A DNA stretch of 64,000 nucleotides from positions 21,773,711 through 21,837,710 of the forward strand of contig JAJKFL010000012.1 of assembly GCA_021186555.1 (NCBI GenBank), read 5' to 3'. The DNA comes from Reticulitermes speratus (Eukaryota; Arthropoda; Insecta; Blattodea; Rhinotermitidae). Of the stretch, positions 13,901 through 28,900 are shown in pieces; within the stretch, counting starts at the first letter, position 1; each line of letters opens with the position of its first letter. A model generated the notes under the pieces. That model was not told the origin of the DNA, made no database searches, and was given only the letters and a program-made list of their open reading frames with translations. The position numbers were made by a program, and so were the translations under genes.

Positions 13901-16900
13901 TGCACATTTTCATGGAAAATTCAGCTTAGTTTCCCATACCACACTGTCATATCACATTTGAAGGTATATGATATTAAATTTTAATTTCTGGGAACCCAGA
14001 TATTTTGACTGCAATCTGGCAGATGCATACATTCATCACATCTACAGTGCATCTACACACAGCAAAGAGCTTCCAGACACCAAAGACAACAAGTTATTCT
14101 ATACTGTGGGCCTCTTAATCTCTCCCTCTTCCCTCCAATCATCAACACCAATGCCATGGACACTAGTGGTTTCCCATGGCCATATTTCATGAGTTGATCA
14201 ATCATTAATGCTTATTTGCATCACTCTGGAAGTGTTAAAATTTGTCTGCTGCAACTGTTAATACATAAAATGGGGGCTGCCAAAGGGGAATTTACAATTA
14301 CATGATCAAGTATTCATATTTATGAATCGGTCAACATACAACAGTTCCCCAAAATAAGTCTACAAGTAGGAGTGCATAAAACGTGTGGAAGCATAAATTA
14401 TGGAAATAAAACATGGTATATTTTGTAGTCAGGCATTCATACATAGCTAATGACATAACTGTCACAACTTACATTCACAGGCATACCTACCTTCCTCAGA
14501 TTTCTATGGCACAAGTTCAATGCATCACAAACTGCAGGCTCTAGCTGGTGCAATGCAATATATATGAATACAGTTTTACAGACCAGCTACCAAATTACTC
14601 TCCATTCCTTGGTGTACTAGCTTGGTTAAGTCTCTGAGGTTCATGCCTCATTAAAATGCAGGAGGACTTAGGCAACCACACAGCACATTTGGTGAGTGTG
14701 CCAAGCCACATTTCCTCTATGCATGGTCACTGTATGGACCACCCCATTTCCTACAAAGGGAGCTGTGGTGAAAGAGGCTGCAGCTACAGTGCAGTTAAAG
14801 TTGCTTGCACTACCTTTTCATGCAGAAGTCGATGCTTAGTGCACATTGAGCAGAAAGTCCTGTTTTAAACAATACCTGACAGAGTTTGTACGAGGCCTAT
14901 GTTCCCTCACATCCATAATCCACCCAACATGACTTTCCACTGGTGGGTTATTGGTGTGTCTGGTTTTTCGCTTTCGAAGGGTGCTTGTATCTGGAGGATG
15001 ATCATCCTTGGTAACAGCATAAAATCGTGAAGCTCGTCGATGGTGATGCTCTTTATGTGGCCGTGAACCACCAGAACCTTGAGAAGTACAGGGTTCTGAC
15101 ACAGGAACATGCACCTGTAATTATTGGTACAATGAATACACCAATAAAATTCAAAGTTAGGACATGAGATGTGGCAAGTTAATATACATCCTCAGGCAGG
15201 CTACCAGCCATTTCTTCAGAAACATAATTCAGGGAAGAATGAATAACTTACTCCAAATTCATGAACACATTTTTCATAATACATTATCACTAAGGACTGC
15301 AATATATTCTAGTATTAATGCCAAATTCCTGCATCAAACCTTACCTTGTTAAGTACTTTTTAAATAAAAATCTCTTGGCAGGTGTGTCAGAAGTACTGTA
15401 TGTACCCAAATATGAGATGAGAATTTTTTTCCTAATTCATCATCTGGAAAACTTGGGATTGGGGGGGGGGGGTCTTATATTCACGTGAATATGGCACTTG
15501 TCAAGTTATAAACTGAAGTTGTGATTACCACCAGAAGGTATTTAACTCAAAGTCATTTCTGTTGGTCCATGTTGAGTGGGTCCCTTCACGCCATGGCATG
15601 ATATGTACTCAGGCTGTGGATAGATGACAGCCTGCAGGCATGGCATGTAACTGGGAATATAATAAACTAGCAGTCACAAGGGACAGTACTCTAGCTAGTA
15701 AGGTCAGTGCAAGCCACGCAACTCTTCTCCATAAAAAAAAACTGCATGTTATGAAACATTACATGGTGCCATAAACTTGGAAAAGATTCATATTCTTTAC
15801 AAAATATTATCAGGATGATCAAACGAAGGATAAGTTGGGTCGGGCATGTAGCAAACAGGGACAGCAAGAGAACTGCATATACCATTTCCATGAAGAAATC
15901 TCTAGGAAAAAAGACCACTTAGAATATGTAGATGTAAATTTGAGGACAATGTTAAAATGAATCACATGGGAGGACATGGAGTGGATTCACATAGCTCAGG
16001 AAAACATCCATTGGAAGACACTTGTTAACACATTCACTGCCAGGTATTTAAATCCCCGAGGGTGTTAAATTGCCAGCGATTTATTGAATGTTAAACAACT
16101 AGTGTGTCGTCTTATAAAAAAATCAATTATGAGGAAACTATAAGAGATAAAAATTTGAAATTTTGAGCACACCTTTAGTAATGTTTGAGTGTATGATATC
16201 GTGTGTAGCAGTCTTCTGGATGGAGAGGAACACTGCAATGCGTGCAAACAAATCTGATTTATTTCTTGATATTTTTCCATATACACACTCGACATCTTCG
16301 TGCAGGTGTCTTGTCTTTCTTTGTAGGAGGGATATGCACGAGTTTATGGTTTTTCAATTTCCCATCAAGCCTGCCAGGTGGGTCACTTTTCGGGGCTCGT
16401 TTCGGTGGAGCTGGTGTAGGCATTCTGCTCGAGTCTTGCGACTCGTCTGATGATGATGATGATGTTGATACATCTTCTCTTGTGTGTATAAGATTTTCAC
16501 TGACATCCACTAAGTAATCTAGGAATGATTTGTGGGAATTAGGGTTGGATTTTGTAAATACAACATAACTATTGAAAAGTGCACATTGGAGAAGGTAGAA
16601 AAAGACTTTCTTAGGCCATTTTACAGTTTTACGGATGAACGGGTAATAGGCATGGTATTGGTCAGCTGTATCAACACCATGCATGTGTGTATTATAATCT
16701 GCTAAGCATTTAGGTTTTGCTTTGTGACACCAGTATGTCTGCTCGAGTCATGTACCACAGCTGCAGTGTGAAGTGTTGAAATCACATTTACAAGTCTCTT
16801 ATCCTGGTGTGTGACCAATAGTACATCCTGTTTCCTACGAAAAGTGACCTCACCTTCTTCAACTTTTTTGCCTCTTCTATCGCGTCTTTGGGCAAACCAC

Positions 16901-19900
16901 AATTTACTCTAATTGTGTCACAAACTCGAATTGATTTTTGAAGCAGTTCATCAGCCAGATGAACACTATTATAATAATTATCTTGATACAGATGGTAACC
17001 CTTCCCTTTATAAGGCTCTAGTAGAAGACTTACTGTTTCAGTCAAAAGCCTGCATTTGCCATCATATATCTGCATGTTGCAAATATAGCCTGACATACTT
17101 TCACATACCATCCACACCAGAATACCATGCTTGTTATTTTACCAGGGTTGCACACGCGAAAACACAAACGACCCTGCCAACCAAGCATGCCTTCATCAAG
17201 TGAAATCTCTCTCTCGGGAATATAATTAGATTTGACATTATTGACTACAGTGTCTAATATTGGTTGAATTTTGTACAGTCGGTCTTCATTTGTTCCTATT
17301 GCAGTATTGTCGTTGAAGTGTACGTATCGGTGTACAATTTGAAATCTGTTCCTAGACATCATTTGTGAAAAAATGGGTGTTAGTAAAATGCCTCTTGTTG
17401 ACCAGTACCATTCTAATTTTGGTTTTCGAATTACACCTGTAACGAACATCAGACCAAGAAATTTCTTCATTTCATATACTGTCACAGGTTTCCATTGTTC
17501 ACTACGTGCATATTTAGTAACGGGTCGTGGCAATGTCATGATCTGTTGTTGTGCGTATAAATTTGTCTGGTTGACAACAATTTTAATGAGTTCTGGAGTG
17601 ACGTAATTATCAACATATTCCATCATATCTGTTCCATTTTGAACAGCAAATTGTACTGCTGGATTTCCTGTGGAAAGTGGAATACCTGGTTAATAATCTT
17701 TTTTACAAAACCAGTCTACACTAGGGCCCAGACCCCCCCCTGAGTCTGAAATGTTGTTCTCATCATCACTCTCCTCACTACTCGATATTTCCGGGACACA
17801 TTCTTCGTCTGAATCACTGTCATTCACAAGTTCCTCATCAATAGAAGCCACTATTCTGCTTCAGTTCTAAGCAATTTTCTTTTCCTATTAGCCATATTGC
17901 ACTTTATGTATAAATAAACTCATAAACAACTTCACAGAAAGGAAACACGCTACGACTGCAGCCTCACAAATCACTTGCTCAGCTCGAGACTAAACATAAA
18001 TGTTGTGATATATTTATGATATTTTTCTGCCCTAATGTATGTGACCAAATGCATATAATTTTTCTAGTTACGTCAGCTAGGGATTAATAAAGATGTAAAA
18101 TATGTTTCCTGACATAAACTATTGTGTGTGTGGCCTATTTAAGGCAAAAGACCAGAGTAAACTTTAGATCGACAGAAGTCGAAACTGGCAATTTAAAACG
18201 TAAATACTTAAATCGACCAAGGTCGACTTTGGCAGTGAATGTGTTAATATGGCAATGAACTTCAAGGTACAATAAACTGCATGGAATTTCTTCACTACTT
18301 AAAGAACAATCAATTTTTGTGGAATTCATCCCATTGTGTTACATCATATTAAAACCGACGTACTGCCATCAACCACAACGGTTTATTATGGACATTATAT
18401 TTCATTCTTGTTCAGTAATTACAGTCACAACCACCATACACATTTTTTTTACCAATTAGGCTACCGGTTTCAGCTCTATAGAGCCATCATCAGGCCTATA
18501 CAATTACTATGAAAATTAAACTCTATACATTTTGCACAATTATATGTATAAAATGGGGGGGGGGGAAGAGGTACAATCTTGTGAAATGTCACAATTTTTA
18601 AAATATATACAGTAGGCCCTCGATTGAACGGACAAAAAATTTCTGTCTTAAAGGAAAAATTTAGAACCTTTTTTTTTTTTATTCACAAATAGAGCACGCT
18701 AAAAGGCTGGGTCAAGTGGCGTGTATAAATTACTCAATGTACATTATAATAATATTTTATTCATACTTATACATTATAATAATGTTTTAATACATCCTGT
18801 TTATTGTAAGTTCATTATTAATACATGTTTTTAAAATACATTTGATTTAACGGACTTTTGGCAATAGCGGACACCCCTTCCCCCAATTAGTCCATTAAAT
18901 TCAGGGCCTACTGTATATATATGTATATATATATTATTTTGAGTTTTAAAGTCATGTTCTTAAATGCATGAGGATGGTCAGTACAACCAAAACATGTAAC
19001 ATATACTGACAAAACTAATAAAATTTGTTGTGGTTGATGGGAGCAGATATGTCAGTTTTAATAAAGAACAATCAGACAGTCAACAGCAATTCTCCTCTAC
19101 AGAGTTAGTTAATCAGTAAGTCATTACCTTGCAGCGCTGTTACTACTGTTTTCTTTCTAAATTCATACCTGAATCTCTATTACGTCTGCAACATCCTTGT
19201 CACCAATCACCTTGTAGTGCCTAACAGCAGCCATCACAACACAGTACTGCTCTTTGTGAACACAGATTAGGTTGGCAGTCCTATGGTTAATTCGGTTTAT
19301 GGGTCAGAACAGTGGTCTGAACATCAGCAAATCACCTATTACTCTGTACATGTCGCACGTTTCGATAACCCTCAAGATGTAAAACACTTGAGGGCCAGTA
19401 CCAATGCAGTTTAAACTTTATCTCCCAGACAGTTCGTCTCTGATGTTTTAATGATACAAACAAAAGCACTGTCAAAACGTCTGGGTACATTACCTGAAGT
19501 CAGACTGCTAAAATATGTTGCAGATATGGTGTGCCTCACATCACAGTGACGTTGGCTGGCTATCACCAGATCAAAAATTTAGCCACGCCTCGCTCATGAC
19601 ACACATCAACAATATCCAAAGCAGCAGATTCTGTCATCTTGTGGCTACATTCTACATTACTAGATAAAGTAAACAACAGTGCTAATTTATCCCAGAAACA
19701 ACGCAATGTAATGTCAATAGTTGTTGAACTATTTATTCATGTAAATGCACTGCACAGCTCAAAGCAGCAGTACACAACATTTTAATTTTGCCAACATCTA
19801 TGTTCTGATTTGTGAGAAACATCACACTGAGTAACTGACAGCTGTAAATGAACATAACAGGGTGAAATACCTTCCATTTAATAAACTGCAAACACTTTAT

Positions 19901-22900
19901 TAGTAAGTAACCTAAGCATGCAAGGGTTCTGAGATTTGAGGTTCTCACAGACATGACTGAGAAGATTACTGTCTCCTGGAATGTAATGCCATGCAGTGTG
20001 GTAGACAAATAGTGACATTCTGGATAAACCTTCTGCTTACCTCTTCTGGGCACTACAACCCACAGGACAGTGACCTTCATAACAGGGTTTGTTTTCTTCA
20101 ACTGGTACTTACTTCAGTTACTGCAGGTTTCCTTGCAATCTCTGCTACAGGCTCTTCAACCGTTAGTGACTGTGACAGTGACGGAGGAGGAGGTGGAGGA
20201 ACTTCAGGGTTGAGTTTACGCGGTGCACGTGGTGTCATCTTCTCGAAGTCTTCTTGTGTTATAATATTCACAGTCTTGTAGCTCCCTGAGCTCTGCTGCT
20301 GGCAACAAACACATAAGTGAAATATGCACATCAATAAATATTCACCAAGACAACAAATAATGCGGACGCATTACTTGCTATCCTGATGCTCTGTGAAACT
20401 TCTTTCTGTTCCTACCTCCCAAATAAATGCCACATACAAACTTAATGCTTTAACCTTTAGCAGATAGGGTGGATATTTAAATTTTAGTACATGGTTTATG
20501 AAAAATGTTATACTTGAATAGAAAAAGATAAAATTATGATATAAACAGCATTTTGTGGAAAATAAAACAGAGATTATATAACTAACTAATCCATGGAGCA
20601 GAGTCCTTCTTGAGAAGCTAACAGGTCGTCAGCTAGTCAAGAAATTCCCCGCATTTTATGGAACCCGAAGGTTCATTACCGCACTCACAAGAGCCCGCCA
20701 CCTGTCCCTATCCTGAGCTCAGAGATTATATAGCATGTCTTAAAAACTGCAGAAAATTTCTTTGTTGCCTAAATATATAAAATAAATTTCTAGGGTGTTT
20801 TCCTACATGTCTTTGCATTGGCAATGCACGTAATTAAAAGCATAACAACCAGGTGGCTGTGCTTGCTGCCTACAGCAGCCACACAATTCACAATACACTA
20901 CAGTATGTCTTTTACAAACCAACATCACATGCGACCTACACAGAAGATTGTGTTCATACAGTCAAAACAGCAAGCTGCAAGCTCCATTGTGTGTCAATAT
21001 ATATTGTCACAAGGTGCCAGACCTGCTTGGAAGCAGGAGGGAGGTCAGTGCTTCCAGACTCTTCTGTGGAATAAGGTAAGTTAAACTGCAGGCAGAAACA
21101 GACTATAAACTCCTGGCAGATACTGGCTTCATATGCAGTAAAGCTGCCACAACAACTGTCATGCTCAGAGCAGAGATTAATGAGATAGTGTGTGATAGCT
21201 GAACAGACAGTTAGTTCTACTTCCATTACAACTGTCCACTTACTTCAAACTCCAAGAGACAAGAGTAACATAGACAATACTGCTGAACTTACAATTGACC
21301 CAGAATCTGACCATGTCTTATTTGACAAACAGAAACTTCCGGTTACACCCTGGTCAAAGGGTCTGCAGGCGTCGCTGACCAACAAAGAGTAATATCTAAG
21401 ACTGTAACACAGGCAAAAGTTCTGACAGGTGCAACAAATGTAAGGATTCACCAGTTTGCTGGTCACATGACTGACAACAGATAAAACATGACCTCCCCAC
21501 AGAAAAAAAGACTTGACTTCTGACAGTGTTTTGATGTTATTCAGCAGCTCTTATTACAATGCTGGTGAAGGCCAAACAATACCATCACCAGCACTTGGAC
21601 ACACTAAACACTGGACCTGCTCCAGTACCTGACACAACCAAATCTGAAATTCTTCTTTTTCTGGTAATTATTACTCAAGTGAGACATGACACATGAGAAA
21701 ACCTGACAGACTACTGGATGTGACTGAACAGTTCCTTACACCATTTTACAGCAAAACAATAGCATGTGACAGGTTCATACACTGTGGTATCTCCACTTCT
21801 CAAACAACCACAATGCTCTTGACAGGAAACCCCAACCTATAACAAACAATAAAAACCAAGACGTATTTCTGACATGATGAATGAAGCGTCCTTGTAGATT
21901 TATACCCCTTCCAAATGTCTGGCTGTGGGCAAAGGAACAATACTTTTCAAAGAAATGATACTTTTCAGACAGTAAGTACCCAAGGAAAACCAAACTTTTT
22001 GGTGTAAAGGCTTATAAAGTATGCAGCGGGAGTGAGTACACTATGATGTGGCCATCTACTTCGTAAAGGACAGCAGCATGAATGGCAGAATGGGTTTAAT
22101 CCAGATAATAAAGGATGCCTGGTCTGGTATACGGACGGGTCTAAGACCAATGAGGGCACTGGTGCCGGGGTGTATAAATGGGGCTCGAGAACGGGGCATA
22201 GCTTCAGCCTCGGGCATCACACAACGGTATTCCAGGTGGAAATATATGCCATTAAGGCATGTATAATGGAGAATATAGAAAAGGGCTACAAGGGTAGGAA
22301 CACCTATGTTCTCTCAGACAGCCAAGAAGCCATTAAGGCACTTAATAACTTCCAGATTAATTCCAAACTAGTCTGGGACTGCCATCAATCCCTAATGAGA
22401 CTGGCAGAACATAACAGGGTTCAACTGATATGGGTGTCGGGACATACGGGAATTGATGGAAATGAAAAGGCTGATCAACTAGCTAGACAGGGCTCCTCAC
22501 GTCCATTTATAGGACCTGAGCCTGCCCTGGGCATATCTGCTAAGACTGCCAGGGGATGGACGAATAGGAAACATACAGAATATTGGCAGTCCATTCATGG
22601 ACAAAGACAGACTAGAGACTTTCTCAATAGACCCTCTGCTAGAAGAGCTGGAGAACTACTCAGTTTGAACAGAAACCAGCTAAGGATACTGACAGGGCTG
22701 TTCACAGGACACTGTCATTTAAAGGGACACTTGTTTAAACTGGGGCTAGTAGACAGTCCCGAGTGTGAGAGATGCAAACAGGCATCTGAAACGGCCTCGC
22801 ATGTTCTTGGTGACTGTGAGGCCTTGGCTGCAATAAGATTCAGGTACCTGGGGTATCATTTTATGAAACCAGGGGACTTTAAAGATATCTCTGTAAGCAG

Positions 22901-25900
22901 GTTACTGCACTTTGTTCAAAGTGCTGGGCTGCTAAACACATGAATACTAGGGCTGCACAAAGGATCAGAAATGGTCGATGTGCATGGGACACTCTGGTGC
23001 CCACCCTACTACTATTCTATTCTATTCTATTCTATGCTAGTAAAGGACAGCAACTCATCTGACTGTCACATCTGCCAAAGTGCAGGGACATGGATATTAA
23101 CTACACCCTATATGGACAACTTATTCTCATCACCTGACACATTCCACGACCTGACAAAAAGAAAAATCAACTGCTGCAAGACAGTGAGGCAGAACAGAAA
23201 GAGAATGCCACAGCAGTTACTGCCACAGAACAATCAACTGAAACCATGACTAGAGATGACTTGACACCTATGGTCCTAAGAGTTAATGAGATGTGATAAT
23301 ACTAACATGTATGGACAATTCACCAACAAAAGGTAACTTCCATGATGAACACGGACATCCTACAAAGCTAATAAGCATACAAATTTTCTTCTACTTTGAG
23401 ATCTTTGCCTGTTCCAATTATTAGTGTGCATCGCTTGTTTGTGCCATTAGACAATCATGCAACAATTTCTTCTAGCGAATTTGCTCCTTTTCCATTCCAT
23501 CTTTTGAGGTTTTCTACCATCTCTATTGTTCATATGCACCACTCTCTCACACCTGTATACATTAACTGCATTGTCCAACTATACATAATACTTCTACTGA
23601 GGTACCTTCCACATAAAGATATCTCCTGTTTCCGCTGTCAAGCATAAAACATGTACACATTACAGTTGTGTGAATATAGCACATACCCATTCATGTTCTG
23701 ACCACAGTCCTTCTTCATAATAGTTTAATCCATCACTGATGATCTGTTCAAGATCCTGGGTTATCTTCACTCTGGTGGTCCAATCACCTGTGCGATCATA
23801 CCCCTCATGTTTGGGGTAGCGTGATGACTGTGAAGTAGCTTGGGTAACAATCAGAAGCTTGTTTATCTCATGATCACTGAGTTCATAGTCTGATTCATCC
23901 TCAGACCTAAAATGCAAATTAGAAGCAAAATAATGCAATGGCAAAAACACAAAAAAACAGATCTTCAGAACAGATTGAGGTACATACAATTCTACACCAC
24001 ACTCAAACTTCATGCATGATTCTGTATCACTAAACTTGTGTACCCATATGCACAGAACTACTTCAGAACCACTCAACAGCTCTTATAAAACTGCCAAACT
24101 GTCACATGTAAAGAAAAAAAAAAGAACAGAGCAGAAAGAAAGTTAACTGACACAACCTTCTGTTTGGGGACTTTATCCATACTCCTAATTTTTTTAAAGA
24201 AGCATGACATTTCAGAAGCCGGCTCCATGTCCATCTTCAGGCAAAGAAGCATCTAACCTGCTGGACTTCTTAGAGTGAGCTATTCTCACTCACTGGACAC
24301 CACAGAAACCGCAACTTGTTAAGATATGCATCTGAGATCAGATCTAGTCCAACAGCAGTAACAGGAAAATGGCTATTGAAAGATTAAAAATTGGCTACAA
24401 TACTCAAAAATAAAACCTGGACCAATCCACAAATTAAAAACTATAAAAAGAGCCATGGCCTCAGCTGATCAGACCACAGATACAACACAAAAATCTAGAA
24501 CACATGTATTTAAAATTCTTAACACCACTAACGCCATCTGTGGAGAAAATTGTGAATCTTCATCGGTTCAAGTAAGTTTATAAACCACAAAACATAAATA
24601 TATTATTTAGTCAATGTAGATCATAATGGCATGGCAACACATCTCACCAGAAGTGATTATGAAGGGTTTTAGGAAGTGCTGTATATCCAATGAAATGGAT
24701 GAGACTGATAATGGTATCTTGTGGAACAGCAGTGAAGAGGAAGGGAATGTTAGAAGTGAGTGTGAGGAAAATGAAGGCACTAACTGTGAAGATGAAAACA
24801 GTGACACTGATTGGTAAAGGTAGATAGAATCTGACATGCTTTGTATATTGATGTGTGAACTTAACAGCAAAATATTTCTTCTTAGCAGACGTTTTATTTT
24901 GGGGGGAATCGTCTTAGATTTGGATAAACCCATTCTCCCTTGGCAGGCATTTATTATCTGAGGGATCATCTTATATTAGTCATTTTGCATTCTGGTAAAT
25001 ATCAAAAGCAGACACCCCACCTCTGAATGGGTTCCATGCCCTTGCCTAGGTGGGCAGAGGACAGACCCATCATACAGAACGTATCTGGATACATCAGATA
25101 TCATATAACGAAATGACGACTACAATTATATCGCTTGTTGTGACATGGCAAGTGCATTTCATGAGCCCAGTGTTCACGAGTCAGGAAGAACCATAACAAT
25201 CCTGTACCTGCTTTCTGTAAAAATTTTAAACTCACCAGTCTGTGAATGTATTATGCCTCCCTGATGGTACAGGTCCATCCAATTCTTCATCAAACTGAAA
25301 ATCCAATTCCTCTCTTTCCTCAAAGTGTTCTCGTTCTTTCTTTTCTTCTGGTTTTTCTTTTGGTGGTGGTTTTACTCTTCGTTTCACCTGGAATTCAATA
25401 AGCAGTAGCCAGTAACAGTGACAGTAACACTAATAACATTACTACTGTTACAGAAGCCCATTATGACTTTGATCATTAGCTCCTTCCCTTGGATTTTGTA
25501 AAAATAAAAACCACAGTAAAATGGCATGAAATTCCAAATGACAGTCAAAAAGAACACAAACTCACAACCACATGAGGAACCTGAAGTCTATTCCGTACCA
25601 AACACCACACAGTATGCAACATGAAACACAGACAGACAACTGTCTGGAATTGTTTAGGACAGACTACCCTGTACACCAAATACACTCACAATTACCTCTC
25701 TCCAGATATCATCATCATCTTCCTCACAGTGTCTACTGACATGTGACTGAGAACCATCCTTCTGGATAGGTATTCCCATGTCCTCTGGGCACTCCAGACT
25801 ATCTTCACAACTGCTTCTAGATGGCTGTCTCTCACCTTTATGACAGTAGGGTGTTGTTTCATAAGTTTCTACAAAATCATTATTAAATTAAAAATTAACA

Positions 25901-28900
25901 ATGTTCCCACATACTTGCCTTTCAGAACTTAGAAACAATGTCACCTTCTGCTTCCAAGTCCTACAAAGAGCATGCCAACCCTCTTTAAAGCAATAAGAGA
26001 CACCTAAAGGAGAAGTATAATAAAGCCAAGCCATTGGTATGTAACACTTTCAATGCCACATACTTGTATAAAGTATGGTCGGTGTTAGAGTCAAGTAAAT
26101 ACACAGCACAGGCTAATCAGACTACACACACACAACATGAGTAGGCATACTGTTACTAGTTGCTATAATGATGCCTTCCAAATTGTTTACCCTGCACAGT
26201 GTCAAATGACATGATCAGGAATAATGACTTGGAATGGATGTGGAAGTAAATGGTCATGACCTTTCTTGAGGTACAATTGTAGCACATGCTGGTGAGACTG
26301 AGGAAAACCACACAAACCCAGTAAGGATAACCAGTTTCTGACCCAAAACATGAAACAGAATTGCTACCACTATGCTTGGTGAACCATTAGTAGAGCAGTA
26401 ACATTTTTTACTTCACTGGAAGGAAATTCAGTGCTTGAGTGACAGGCTGATTGGCTGGCAGCAGTAAACAAAGCAGACATACACAGGAAAAACTGTAACT
26501 GCAACAGTGTTTAAGGTGTATAGATATCTACAAGCCTTGTCAAGCAGATTTATAAACACACAAAAGTAAAACAAATGCAACAAGAACACGGGCAGTACAA
26601 ACAGCATAAATATAGCAAAAGACTCAGCACCACACACTGCAGCAGCTTGTAAGAATGCAGCATTTAAAGGATCCACAGCACCAACCCATCAATCACTGCA
26701 CACTGTAAATGAATTATTCTCCACATGAAACACAGTACCTATAAATATTGAATCAGTAAAGCCTCATACTGTATGCATTGTTGATACTGGCACTTCGCCT
26801 TCCTCACATCATACACAGCAATCCCTTCAAACACATACTGAAATAACATACCATTACGATACTTTTTTCTTTATTCACCTTACAGCTTATGAAAATTCTA
26901 CTTCCAGTTTTCTTTTAAATCTGAGGAACACATACAGAGTTTTAGTGGAAAAAAGGTCTTGAAATGTTTAAATTTGAAAGACCAAGAAGAAAATGGGAGG
27001 TCAAAAATATTAGGCATCAGGGAAACAGTTTATGAGGATGGGAGATGTGTGGGACTCTAGGATCACATCTGACTGGAGGCTCTGACTGCCAGTGTGTTGA
27101 TTCTGCACCTGTTATGAGGAAAGGACATGGATGGGACTCAGAACCACTGTGTTGATCCTGCACCTGTTACCAAACAGGATAGGAGATGGATGGGACTCAC
27201 GACCACATCGATTGGTGGCTCTGACAGTTGCTGTGTTGACCCTTCACCTGTTACGATTATGGGAGATGGATGGAAATCAGAATCATATCTGATCAGAGGC
27301 TCTGAAAGAGTGGTGTTGAACCTTTCTACAAGCAAAGAATTGGTTTTTGGATGACAAGTGCAGCTTGCTCAGAGTCATTTCAGCAACTATCAGTCATTTC
27401 ACATCAGTTGGGGAAAGAAGACAAATACACCTCATCACTGCAAGCGTTTTATGAGACAGTTCATATCAAGGAATGAACATGGATCATTAAATGTTGGCTC
27501 AGTTCACTAGTCAAGACAAAAATTATCCTTGCCAGAGAAACAACAACTGTTCAAGCCCATGTAGGCATAAAGGGTCTACAGCTGACACCAGTGATGACAA
27601 TGGTTCAAAGTAAAGGGTGCACCACAGATACCAAAGACCACCAAGGTGGAAGGAAAAGGATCAACAGCAGACAACATGGCAACCACGGCATGAGGTAAAG
27701 TGTCCACATAAAACAAAGTGACTGCTACGGCACACTGTGAACAGTCTGCAGCAGACACCAGTAACAAGCAGGCAGAGAAATGTTAATTTTTAAAGTATGG
27801 GAGATTTAAATCCCAAACCAGCTGCTGACGGCTGGGGTTCTTTTTGCTTGAAATGTCAGTTTTCACACCTGCTGATATTATCCGTAGTATTTCATACATT
27901 TTTAAAGATAAAAACTTCAACACTTAATGAATCCAGCTACCTGTTATGCAAGTTTCATAAAATCCACCTATTTTTATGCAGCTTAGTTGTAGGTCATTTT
28001 TTATTTTATTTTTCACTTTACGCGTCACTTTCTAGATTTATTCTTTTCAAATAGCTCCCACTGTAAGTGGAGACCCTGAGCTATAAAATTTGGAGCTGAC
28101 TGAACATGTCATCATATTTCCTCATACGTTGTTTAGCTTTCAGTCTTCTAAGAATGTTTAGGTTTCATGGTACTGTTGGCTTATCTGGGTGCTCAGGCCA
28201 AATGATTTCATATGCAATCAGTGGGAGAGGTAAGGAATGCATAAAAACGTTCACTGCTCTGGTTAGTGCAATATGGAACCACAGGAAATGTCCATTCTGC
28301 TGTAAGGATTTCTTTGTTAACTTTTTTGAATTTTAGGTTCATGCTGATGTCTATCTTCAACTCAACAGTTCAGTCCTTTTGCTATCACAGCAAAAACATG
28401 CGACAAACCAGGCAGGGAAGATGTTTGAATCACGATCAGAGAGTCAAGACACTGATTACACAGTGTAATAGAATTCGCTGCCATGTGTTCCGCCGAAAAC
28501 AAACAAACAAGAACAAAATTCAAGTGTCGAGAATGCAGCATAGGGTTGTGTGCTACCCCATGTTTTGAGGTATATCACACTAAACTGCATTTCTGTGAAC
28601 CAACTGACACTCAAGTGGCAAAGGCGGAGCACACAAATGTACGTAAATATTACCATTCTAATTGCTGAACTGATATTTTTCAGGAGCGTATTCTTCATGA
28701 AATAATGTGGGTGAAGGGGGTGTGGATTTTACAGCAACGGCTTTATGAAGGAACAGAGACTTGTCGGAAGGTCCTTTAAGTGTGTATTTGCTTCACTTTG
28801 CCAATATGAGGAAAAAAGAAGAACTACTGCCTGGAGATGTCTGTAAATAATTCATGACTGCTGGAAAATTCGTAAGGGTAGTTAGTAAGAAAAATTAAAC

